DNA from: a bacterium
GTDB taxonomy: Bacteria > JALSQH01
NCBI GenBank assembly: GCA_026985515.1
Contig: JALSQH010000157.1
Span: forward strand, 1-36,228
Length of the DNA stretch: 36,228 nucleotides
Direction of reading: 5' to 3'
Part shown: piece after piece, positions 10,394-18,157 of the stretch
Layout of the letters: each line of letters opens with the position of its first letter
How positions within the stretch are numbered: position 1 is the first letter of the stretch
Translations under genes and position numbers: made by a program
The notes under the pieces: model-generated
Seen by the model: only the letters and a program-made list of their open reading frames with translations
What the model was told of the DNA's origin: nothing
Databases searched by the model: none

Positions 10394-10717
10394 TTATCTG
10401 GATTGATTTTCGCCCAGTTTTGAAGATATGTAGGATTTGGCTACTTTAATTTTTACGCCGTCGGCTATCTGAAGGGTGATGGTATCATCTGCCACACCCA
10501 CTACGGTCCCTATAATGCCACCTGCAGTTACCACCCTGTCTCCCTTCTTGAGACTGGCGATCATTTCTCTGTGTTTCTTTGCCTGTCTCTGCTGGGGAAG
10601 TATGAGGAGAAAGTAAAAAATTGCAAAGAGAATAAGGAGCATTATGAGACTTCCAGCTGCACTCCCTCCAGCTCTCTGGGGTGCAGCCCACAAGTTCTCT
10701 ACAAGAAAATCAAACAT
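10394..10717 (-). CDS. yajC: Preprotein translocase subunit YajC
   Basis: FYFLLILPQQRQAKKHREMIASLKKGDRVVTAGGIIGTV; AGGAGG SD; first gene of the secDF operon. Confidence 0.93.
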   Translation of the reverse strand: MFDFLVENLWAAPQRAGGSAAGSLIMLLILFAIFYFLLILPQQRQAKKHREMIASLKKGDRVVTAGGIIGTVVGVADDTITLQIADGVKIKVAKSYISSKLGENQSR

Positions 10718-10751
10718 CTCTTCCTCCTGAATTTTGAGTTAAGTATATATA

Positions 10752-10780
10752 ATTTTAGATTTCATCGCAAATAAGTTCCA
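10752..10780 (-). promoter_or_regulatory. Putative yajC-secDF-recJ promoter (TGGAAC-N17-TAAAAT)
   Basis: Minus strand TGGAACTTATTTGCGATGAAATCTAAAAT upstream of an SD-bearing leader. Confidence 0.45.
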
Positions 10781-10815
10781 GACTGTGGGATGGATTCATT
10801 CCCCGGAGTGGACAT

Positions 10816-10843
10816 TTGCCTGATTTTTCTTTTGATGTATACT
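10816..10843 (+). promoter_or_regulatory. Putative promoter of the UbiA-family gene (TTGCCT-N16-TATACT)
   Basis: TTGCCT at 10816-10821 and TATACT at 10838-10843, upstream of an SD (GGAGG) and ATG at 10868. Confidence 0.45.
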
Positions 10844-10867
10844 TCAATTCAATCTCTGGAGGAAAAA

Positions 10868-11917
10868 ATGTTGAGAAAATGGATTTTCATTCTGAGAACA
10901 TGTAACCTTGATGATTACAGCAACATTGATCCGGTTTCGAGGTGGCTGATTATTACCAGGGCCTGTGTTTTTGTTATGACAGTTATTTCAGCTCTGCTGG
11001 GTGGCTTTTATGTCCTGGAGCACTATTCACTAAACTGGTTTAATTTTATTCTGGTTGTTGCTGGTCTGATTCTCGCCCATGCAGCAAATAATCTTGTGAA
11101 CGATTACTACGACCTGAAATTTAAAGTTGACACAGAAGGATATGTAAGGGAGGAATACTCACCCCATCCAATTACATCGGGTCTTATTTCTGAGAAAGGT
11201 CTTATACTGCTGGTACTTGTGATGGACATTATCGATTTTTTTATAGCCCTCTATTTGAGCGTCACTGTTAGCTGGAGTATTATGCTCTTTGCGGTTATCG
11301 GTCTTGCCATCAGTGTTTTTTATGTAGCACCACCACTTAAACTCAAGTACAGGGGCCTTGGAGAAGCTGCTATCTTCTTTATCTGGGGACCCCTTATAAT
11401 TGGTGGAACCATTATTGCAATAGGTGGAAAACTGGACTGGAGGGGGTGGCTTTTCACCATACCGTATGGACTTGCCGTAACGGCCGTGGTGGTGGGTAAG
11501 CATCTGGATAAGCTTGAGAAGGATCGGGAAAAGGGGGTTCACACTCTTCCTGTTATTCTTGGTAAGGAGAGGGGTATCCTTTTAATGAAGATTCTCGTCA
11601 TTTCCTTCTATCTGGTTATCTTTCTGTTCCCCCTATTGAAAGTCACCGGATGGTGGATCTACCTTACCTATCTTTCCATCCCCGTAACCATGAGACTGTT
11701 CAAAACCCTCAATGCACCAACGCCAGTGGATAAACATGAGGCTTTCAAACTGGCAGAAGATGTGATTCCACGAGATCTGAAGGAAAAATATTCACCCGAC
11801 GATCCCGATGCGGAGGTTCCCCTCTGGCCCCTCTGGTATGTGGCATGGGGGGTGTGGTGGATAAGAATTACAGGTGGTGTTTTTCTTCTTTCCCTGTTGA
11901 TTGATCTGATTTTTTGA
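10868..11917 (+). CDS. UbiA-family prenyltransferase (MenA/UbiA-like) with C-terminal extension
   Basis: NNLVNDYYDLKFKVD and KHLDKLEKDREKGVHTLPVILG motifs; start revised from 10790 to the SD-preceded ATG at 10868 (CTGGAGGAAAAAATG). Confidence 0.85.
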   Translation: MLRKWIFILRTCNLDDYSNIDPVSRWLIITRACVFVMTVISALLGGFYVLEHYSLNWFNFILVVAGLILAHAANNLVNDYYDLKFKVDTEGYVREEYSPHPITSGLISEKGLILLVLVMDIIDFFIALYLSVTVSWSIMLFAVIGLAISVFYVAPPLKLKYRGLGEAAIFFIWGPLIIGGTIIAIGGKLDWRGWLFTIPYGLAVTAVVVGKHLDKLEKDREKGVHTLPVILGKERGILLMKILVISFYLVIFLFPLLKVTGWWIYLTYLSIPVTMRLFKTLNAPTPVDKHEAFKLAEDVIPRDLKEKYSPDDPDAEVPLWPLWYVAWGVWWIRITGGVFLLSLLIDLIF

Positions 11918-11924
11918 AGAGGGT

Positions 11925-12316
11925 GGATAGCCTGATGCATAAGCCGGATTCTGTGTCCCGCAGATGTCTGCGGGATGGGGATCATTTATCTGGTCCCGAT
12001 GTCACCACCGGGACTCAAGCGGCCTACCCGGGGGAATACGGCCGGGCCAGCCACCCCCTGTTTGGCCTTGCTCCGGGTGGGGCTTGCCGTGCCCCCCGAT
12101 GTTACCACCGGGGGCGGTGGTCTCTTACACCACCTTTTCACCCTTGCCCTCCCGTAAATACGGGAGATGGCGGTCTGTTTTCTGTGGCGCTTTCCCTTCC
12201 CCGACCCTTAAAGGTCGGGGAGGCTGGTGTTACCAGCCACCCTGCCCTGTGGAGTCCGGACTTTCCTCCCTCCGATCACGAATGATCGGAGAGCGATCCC
12301 CTGCATCAGGCTATCC
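11925..12316 (-). ncRNA. rnpB: RNase P RNA, bacterial class A
   Basis: Minus strand reads GGATAGCCTGATGCAGGGG...GAGGAAAGTCCGGACTCCACAGGGCAGGGTG...AAGGGTGAAAAGGTGG..GTAAGAG...GGCACGGCAAGCCCCACCCGGAGCAAGGCCAAACAGGGG...GGGTAGGCCGCTTGAG...AGATAAATGATC...ACAGAATCCGGCTTATGCATCAGGCTATCC; the ends pair as P1. Confidence 0.97.
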
Positions 12317-12323
12317 ATTTATT

Positions 12324-12351
12324 ATTTTAAACATTTTCCAGTTTTGTTCCA
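12324..12351 (-). promoter_or_regulatory. Putative rnpB promoter (TGGAAC-N16-TAAAAT, 7 nt before the RNA 5' end)
   Basis: Minus strand TGGAACAAAACTGGAAAATGTTTAAAATAATAAAT|GGATAG. Confidence 0.6.
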
Positions 12352-12367
12352 GAGGTGTTTGATTCTA

Positions 12368-12376
12368 TGCTATAAT
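12368..12376 (+). promoter_or_regulatory. Putative extended -10 (TGCTATAAT) of mlaE, 7 nt before the ATG
   Basis: ATGCTATAATATATTCA|ATG; no SD between the -10 and the start. Confidence 0.55.
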
Positions 12377-12383
12377 ATATTCA

Positions 12384-13133
12384 ATGTATTTGCTTCTTTT
12401 CCACATTCAAAACATTACAATTCTATTCTGGCAGCTTTTGAGGCGTACCTTTTCAAAGCCATTTTACTGGCGGGATCTGCTTTTTGAAATGGACTCCCTT
12501 GGATTTGCATCTCTACCCATCACAATCTTAACGGGGATTTTCCTCGGCCTGGTTCTGACCCTTCAGGCGGCAATAGGTGTACATAAGATAGGGGCAGTCA
12601 GCCTTGTTCCCCGGGCAATAACAATTTCCCTTATAAGAGAAATCGGACCTGTTGTGGGTTCACTTATGATTGCAGGTAGGGTTGGTTCAGGAATCACCTC
12701 GCAAATTGGATCAATGAAGGTGACCTATCAGCTTGATGCAATGAGGGTCCTGGGTACGGATCCTCTAAGGAAACTGATCTTACCCAAATTCCTTGCCATA
12801 ACCATAATGCTTCCCCTTCTGATAATTCTGCTCTGCTTTTCCGGACTGGTGAGTGCCTATTTTCTTGCAAGTGTTAATCTGAACATAGGTGCGGTTTTTT
12901 TCTGGAATGAGGTATTGAGGGGTATTAAATTCCTTGACCTGATAAATAACATTACAAAGTCCCTTGTTTTCGGTGGAATAATAGGTCTCTTTGGCAACTA
13001 TTTCGGGCTTGAAGTGGAAGGAGGAACAGAGGGTGTAGGACGTGCAACAACCACATCTGTTATTGTGATTTTCATTTCCATTCTGGCGGCAGATTTTATT
13101 TTGACAAAAATCTTTTACGAGATTTTAAAGTGA
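12384..13133 (+). CDS. mlaE: MlaE/YrbE-family ABC transporter permease (MCE transport)
   Basis: LTGIFLGLVLTLQAAIG...VPRAITISLIREIGPVVGSLMIAGRVGSGITSQIGSMKVTYQLDAMRVLGTDP. Confidence 0.93.
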   Translation: MYLLLFHIQNITILFWQLLRRTFSKPFYWRDLLFEMDSLGFASLPITILTGIFLGLVLTLQAAIGVHKIGAVSLVPRAITISLIREIGPVVGSLMIAGRVGSGITSQIGSMKVTYQLDAMRVLGTDPLRKLILPKFLAITIMLPLLIILLCFSGLVSAYFLASVNLNIGAVFFWNEVLRGIKFLDLINNITKSLVFGGIIGLFGNYFGLEVEGGTEGVGRATTTSVIVIFISILAADFILTKIFYEILK

Positions 13134-13873
13134 GCAGGCAGATAATAATTGAAATGAGGGATGTATGGTTCTCCTACCGGGAGAGGGAAGTTCTTAAAGG
13201 GGTAAATCTGCGGCTGTATGAGGGAGAAAATCTTGTAATACTTGGAGGAAGCGGTAGTGGAAAAAGCACAATTTTAAGACTTCTCCTCGGCCTTGAAAAG
13301 TGCAGCAGGGGGAGAATCTACATTTTTGGAAAGGATGTTACAGATCTGAATGAGGATGGATGGTTTGAAGTGAGGAGGAAAATAGGGATGGTTTTTCAGG
13401 AGGGGGCCCTCTTTGATTACATGTCAGTAAGGGAGAACGTGGGTTTCAGATTGTATGAAGAGGGATATAAGGAAGAAAATATTGACAGGATTGTCAGGGA
13501 AAAACTGAGAATTGTGGGGCTCGAGAGTGTAATTGACGCGATGCCTGGAGATCTCAGTGGGGGTATGAAGAGAAGGGTGGCTATTGCAAGGGCTCTGGTG
13601 GGAGAACCGGGAGTAATATTCTACGACGAACCAACCACAGGTCTTGATCCCATAACTGCAAGAACAATTGTGAGGCATATCAACATGTTGAAGGAACAGT
13701 ACAGGGTTGCTTCAATAATAGTTACTCATGAGCTTGAATATGCTTTTTCCCTCGCTGACAGATTGATGATGCTTAAAGATGGAAAGTTCATATTTGAGGG
13801 AAGTGTGGAGGATTTTAAGAGAAGCAGAGATCCCTACATTGTAAAATTCCTTGGAAGAGAGGAGATGGTATGA
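13130..13873 (+). CDS. mlaF: MlaF-type ABC transporter ATP-binding protein
   Basis: Walker A GGSGSGKST, signature LSGGMKRRVAIARAL, Walker B GVIFYDEPTTGLDP; GTGA overlap with mlaE. Confidence 0.93.
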   Translation: MSRQIIIEMRDVWFSYREREVLKGVNLRLYEGENLVILGGSGSGKSTILRLLLGLEKCSRGRIYIFGKDVTDLNEDGWFEVRRKIGMVFQEGALFDYMSVRENVGFRLYEEGYKEENIDRIVREKLRIVGLESVIDAMPGDLSGGMKRRVAIARALVGEPGVIFYDEPTTGLDPITARTIVRHINMLKEQYRVASIIVTHELEYAFSLADRLMMLKDGKFIFEGSVEDFKRSRDPYIVKFLGREEMV

Positions 13874-14832
13874 GAAGGAAAGATTATACCCTTTCCGGGT
13901 TGAAAGTTGGTATTGTTGTATTTACTTCACTCATAATTCTCATTGTTGTGGTTTTTTTACTTGGCAGGAGAGGAGGTGTCTTCTCCACTTATTATGAACT
14001 CAGGGCTCGCTTTCCAAAGGTTAATGGTCTTGTTATAGGATCTCCTGTGTGGTTATCTGGTGTCTCTGTGGGTTATGTATCCGATATAAGATTTCCTGAG
14101 AAACTTCAGAGCAAGGAACTTGTTGTTGTGATGAAAATTAAAACAAGATACAAAAAGTACATACGGGAGGATTCAAGGGCGTACATTGAGACAAAAGGAC
14201 TTCTGGGAAATAAAATAATTACCATAACAATTGGTAGCAGTGGAAAGAGAATCCTTCAGAATGGAGATTTCATAAAAACGGTTCCTCCTCTTGATATAAC
14301 TGAATTCGTATCGGGAGCGACAGCATCTCTCAGAAACCTTCAGCAAATTATAGAGGACTTGAAGGATATTGGTAATGCCATAAGGGCAGGTAAAGGGAGT
14401 CTGGGCCTGCTGGTTAATGATAACAGGCTGTATGCAGAGTTAACCTCCATTCTTGCAAATCTTGATAGATTTTCAAGGTTGCTAAACAAAGCAGATTCAT
14501 CCCTTGGTAAGTTTATGCGAAGCTCTGAACTTTATGACAATATAAACGGTGTTGTTCTTGATGTTAAAAATGGAAGAGGCACGATGGGTCAGTTATTGCA
14601 TAATCAGAAGCCCTTTGATAAAATAAATGAAATTCTTGAAAGGCTGGACAGAATAATTGCTTACATTGAGAGTGGAAAGGGTAATATGGGCAGGCTGGTG
14701 AAGGAGGAACAATTTTACAACAATATGAATGACACACTGAATGAAACCCGTGAAACTCTGAAGGAGATAAAGGCACTTATTCAGGATATCAAGAAAAATC
14801 CGCAGAGGTACTTCAGGGTAAAAGTCTTTTAA
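13870..14832 (+). CDS. mlaD: MlaD/MCE-family substrate-binding protein with repeated C-terminal segment
   Basis: N-terminal TM then MCE domain (YELRARFPKVNGLVIGSPVWLSGVSVGYVSDIRF); ATGA overlap with mlaF. Confidence 0.9.
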   Translation: MRRKDYTLSGLKVGIVVFTSLIILIVVVFLLGRRGGVFSTYYELRARFPKVNGLVIGSPVWLSGVSVGYVSDIRFPEKLQSKELVVVMKIKTRYKKYIREDSRAYIETKGLLGNKIITITIGSSGKRILQNGDFIKTVPPLDITEFVSGATASLRNLQQIIEDLKDIGNAIRAGKGSLGLLVNDNRLYAELTSILANLDRFSRLLNKADSSLGKFMRSSELYDNINGVVLDVKNGRGTMGQLLHNQKPFDKINEILERLDRIIAYIESGKGNMGRLVKEEQFYNNMNDTLNETRETLKEIKALIQDIKKNPQRYFRVKVF

Positions 14833-14843
14833 AGGATGCGATC

Positions 14844-15089
14844 ATGGAGAAAAAGAAGAAGAAAAATGTTCCCATAGCACCCAATACCATGTTGAAGGAT
14901 CTGTTTCAGGCATACCCCAGAGTAAAGGAGGTCTTCCTTGAGTATCACATGGACTGCCTTCACTGTAAGGGGTTAAATTATGAAACCATTCGCCATGCAG
15001 CTGAAAATCATGGAATCAGACTTAATGAGTTGCTCGAAGCAATAAAAAAGAAGGTGGAAGAAGGAGGGGAAGGGAATAAATCTAAATGA
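14844..15089 (+). CDS. DUF1858-type small protein (CxxC motif)
   Basis: IAPNTMLKDLFQAYPRVKEVFLEYHMDCLHCKGLNYETIRHAAENHGI. Confidence 0.75.
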   Translation: MEKKKKKNVPIAPNTMLKDLFQAYPRVKEVFLEYHMDCLHCKGLNYETIRHAAENHGIRLNELLEAIKKKVEEGGEGNKSK

Positions 15090-15246
15090 ATTTGAAAGAC
15101 CCCTCAAATTCATAATTGAGAATCCCTCAAAACTTAAAAATATTCGTGGTCTTCATTATTACTACAGAAATCTGGCAAAAAAACTTAAAAAACCTGAGGA
15201 TCGCGTACTTGCCCATCACCTTGTCACCCTGTTTGAGAAGTATGAT

Positions 15247-17418
15247 GTGGCTGATGATGAACTCAAGAAAAAAATAATAAAGGAAGCCATAAAGTCTATT
15301 GAAGAATTCAGAAAAAGCCAGAACAGGTGGAGGGAAAAGGTCGACTTTGTGAAGTTCCTTTTTACTCCCCTTGCAGTTGAAGACAGAAGGCTTGAAAAGT
15401 ACTTCAGGAAAAATGGGGTAAAATCTGTTAGAGACCTTCTTCTCTTTCTTCCGGGAAAGTATGTGGACAGGAGAAGGATTACCACTGTTTTTGATGCAAT
15501 GGTTAATAGTGAGGCGGTTATAAAGGGAAAGGTTGTATCCAGGGGAGAAGTAAGAACCCCCGGAGGAAAAAAGTTTTATCAGGTAATACTTAAAGATAAA
15601 ACAGGGGCACTGAAATTAGTATGGTTTAACTACAACAGGGTCTACCCTTCAAAGATGTTTAAAGAGGGGGAAGAGGTTCTGGTGGCTGGAAAAGTTGTTT
15701 TTGACACATTTTCGGGATATAAGAGCATCATTCACCCCGAATTAATTAAGGAGGATAGCTACTCTCCGGGAATAATACCCATTTATCCCCAGGAGAGGTT
15801 TCTTTCACAGGAGAAAGTAAGGGAGAAAATTAAAACATACCTTCAGCAGATTAAAATTGATGATTACCTTCCAGACAGGATTTTGAGTAAAATTGACCTT
15901 CCTTCTTTTAGAGAATCCCTTGAGAAGCTTCATTTTCCCCCTGATAATCTTTCACCGGAAAAATTAAAGGAGGAAAACACCCCATATCACAGAAGGATCA
16001 AGTTTTCCATTTTTTTCCCCTTCCAGCTTGCTCTTGTTTACAGGCGGGAAAAAAACAAAAAGGAGAGGGGAATTGCCTTTAAGTTTTCAGGTGAATTGAA
16101 GAAGAAACTGCTTTCCTCTTTACCGTTTGAACTGACAGGTGCCCAGAAAAGGGTAATTGGAGAAATAGAGAGGGATCTGGTCTCCCCCTTTCCCATGAAC
16201 AGACTGCTTCAGGGTGATGTGGGGAGCGGGAAGACCCTTGTTGCACTGGTGACTGCTCTTGATGTGGTTGAAAGCGGGTATCAGGTTGCACTCATGGCTC
16301 CAACTGAAATCCTGGCAGAACAGCATTATCTCAATATCAGAAGTTTTCTCGAAAAAATTGATATTGGGGTTGCTCTCCTCACGGGCAGTGTTACGGGAAG
16401 AAAGAGGGATGCAATAGTTGAGGCGATAAGAGATGGTCGTGCAAATATTGTGGTGGGAACCCATGCCCTTTTTCAGGAAAAGGTGGAATTCAACAAATTA
16501 GGGTATGTGATAATTGATGAACAGCATCGTTTTGGAGTAATCCAGAGGGCTCAACTGGTTTCCAAGGGGACCAACCCAGATGTTCTTGTTATGACTGCCA
16601 CCCCCATTCCACGAACACTTGCGATGACCACATATGGGGATCTGGATGTCTCCATTCTGGATGAAATGCCACCCGGAAGGAGGCCAGTAAAAACATTTGT
16701 GGTGGAAGAACGGAGAATCAACTTCGTGTTTTCTGAAGTGAAAAAAGCTCTTGAAAGAAAGGAACAGGTTTATTTTGTTTATCCTCTCATTGAAAAATCT
16801 GAAAAACTTGACCTGAAAAATGCCACCGAGATGTTTGAAAACCTGAGAAAAATTTTTAAGGGTTACAATGTGGGGCTTCTCCACGGAAGAATGAGTCCTG
16901 AGGAGAAGGAGTGGATAATGAGGAAATTTCAGAGGGGCGAAATAGATATCCTCGTCAGCACAACGGTAATTGAAGTTGGTGTTGATGTTCCAAATGCTAC
17001 TGTAATGGTAATTGAGCACGCTGAAAGATTTGGGCTTGCTCAGTTGCATCAGTTGAGGGGGAGGGTGGGGAGAAGTGACAAAGAATCAGTATGTTTTCTG
17101 ATAGTTGGAAAAAATGCCGGCAGGCAGGCGTATCAGCGGTTGAGGATCCTTGAGAAGACAGGCGATGGATTCAAAATTGCTGAAGAGGATTTAAAATTGA
17201 GAGGTCCTGGTGAGATACTGGGAACGAGGCAATCGGGTGAGCAGGAGATTCCTTACTCAGATATAATCAGGTACAACGATCTCCTTGCACTGGCAAGGGA
17301 AATGGCAGAAGAGATAATTTCCACTGATCCTGAACTCGTTGTGAATGATCACCAGGCTGTAAAAATGGAAATGTTCAAATTGTGGGGTGAAAGACTGGAA
17401 CTTGGTAAAATTGCCTGA
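15247..17418 (+). CDS. recG: ATP-dependent DNA helicase RecG (N-terminus probably extends upstream to about 15076)
   Basis: LLQGDVGSGKTLVAL, VIIDEQHRFGV, VMTATPIPRTLAM, LVSTTVIEVGVDVPNATVMVIEHAERFGLAQLHQLRGRVGR; the frame is open with plausible protein for 57 codons upstream. Confidence 0.95.
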   Translation: MADDELKKKIIKEAIKSIEEFRKSQNRWREKVDFVKFLFTPLAVEDRRLEKYFRKNGVKSVRDLLLFLPGKYVDRRRITTVFDAMVNSEAVIKGKVVSRGEVRTPGGKKFYQVILKDKTGALKLVWFNYNRVYPSKMFKEGEEVLVAGKVVFDTFSGYKSIIHPELIKEDSYSPGIIPIYPQERFLSQEKVREKIKTYLQQIKIDDYLPDRILSKIDLPSFRESLEKLHFPPDNLSPEKLKEENTPYHRRIKFSIFFPFQLALVYRREKNKKERGIAFKFSGELKKKLLSSLPFELTGAQKRVIGEIERDLVSPFPMNRLLQGDVGSGKTLVALVTALDVVESGYQVALMAPTEILAEQHYLNIRSFLEKIDIGVALLTGSVTGRKRDAIVEAIRDGRANIVVGTHALFQEKVEFNKLGYVIIDEQHRFGVIQRAQLVSKGTNPDVLVMTATPIPRTLAMTTYGDLDVSILDEMPPGRRPVKTFVVEERRINFVFSEVKKALERKEQVYFVYPLIEKSEKLDLKNATEMFENLRKIFKGYNVGLLHGRMSPEEKEWIMRKFQRGEIDILVSTTVIEVGVDVPNATVMVIEHAERFGLAQLHQLRGRVGRSDKESVCFLIVGKNAGRQAYQRLRILEKTGDGFKIAEEDLKLRGPGEILGTRQSGEQEIPYSDIIRYNDLLALAREMAEEIISTDPELVVNDHQAVKMEMFKLWGERLELGKIA

Positions 17419-18063
17419 TCAAATAATCCCCATATTTTTCATGCTCCTGAAAGAGTTATTCCCGACAATGATGTGATCGAGCAGTCTTATTCCCAGAATC
17501 TCCCCGGCTTCCTTAACCCTCTTCGTGAACTCAATATCCGCCTTTGAAGGTGTGGGATCGCCAGATGGGTGGTTGTGACCAAGGATTATTCCGCTCGCAC
17601 TCTCTTTAACTGCTGAAATAAAAATTTCTCTCGGTGTCAGCACAATCCCGTTGCCACTTCCTATTCCCGGTATTTCATATTTTATGACCTGGTTTTTGTT
17701 ATCCAGCATAACAACCATTAGCTTCTCCCTTTCCTCATTCCAGATAAGAGGTTTTATGAAACTGAAGGCATCCTCTGGAGATGTGATTCTTCTTTTCCGC
17801 ACACTCTCCATAGATAATCTTCTGCATATCTCAAAGACCGCTTTGATGGTGACAGCTTTAGCAATACCTATACCCTCAGTCGTGGCAAGTTCTCTGATTC
17901 CAGCTTTTTCCAGGCCTCTCCATCCATTAAATTTGTTGATTATTTTTCTAGAAAGTGTCAAAACATCCTCACCCTTTCTGCCTGTTCTCAGAATAATTGC
18001 CAGAAGCTCATAATCTGAAAGGGATGAAGCCCCACTGTTTATCAATCTTTCTCTTGGAAACAT
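17419..18063 (-). CDS. radC: RadC family protein (JAB/MPN domain)
   Basis: PRERLINSGASSLSDYELLAIILRTG ... GIILGHNHPSGDPTPSKADIEFTKRVKEAGEILGIRLLDHIIVG. Confidence 0.95.
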   Translation of the reverse strand: MFPRERLINSGASSLSDYELLAIILRTGRKGEDVLTLSRKIINKFNGWRGLEKAGIRELATTEGIGIAKAVTIKAVFEICRRLSMESVRKRRITSPEDAFSFIKPLIWNEEREKLMVVMLDNKNQVIKYEIPGIGSGNGIVLTPREIFISAVKESASGIILGHNHPSGDPTPSKADIEFTKRVKEAGEILGIRLLDHIIVGNNSFRSMKNMGII

Positions 18064-18072
18064 CCTGACTCA

Positions 18073-18100
18073 ATTATACAGAATCGTGGTTTAAAATCAA
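18073..18100 (-). promoter_or_regulatory. Putative radC promoter (TTGATT-N16-TATAAT, 9 nt before the ATG)
   Basis: Minus strand TTGATTTTAAACCACGATTCTGTATAATTGAGTCAGG|ATG. Confidence 0.55.
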
Positions 18101-18122
18101 TTTATTTTATAATAAAAATTTC

Positions 18123-18150
18123 TTGACAAAAACTCAATATTTTGTAAAAT
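18123..18150 (+). promoter_or_regulatory. Putative comM promoter (TTGACA-N16-TAAAAT, 7 nt before the ATG)
   Basis: TTGACAAAAACTCAATATTTTGTAAAATTGCAAGC|ATG. Confidence 0.7.
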
Positions 18151-18157
18151 TGCAAGC

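Noticed and set aside
7780-10717. yajC-secD-secF-recJ gene order as a novel linkage
   Set aside because: secDF-recJ proximity is known in other bacteria; included only as annotation.
10790-10867. N-terminal extension of the UbiA-family ORF from 10790
   Set aside because: Contains the putative promoter; ATG at 10868 has a good SD and matches expected family start.
11914-12487. Plus-strand ORFs 11914..12285, 11964..12362, 11975..12157 and 12227..12487
   Set aside because: They lie on the antisense strand of rnpB or in its promoter region; composition (Pro/Gly/Ser-rich) is an artefact of the GC-rich RNA gene.
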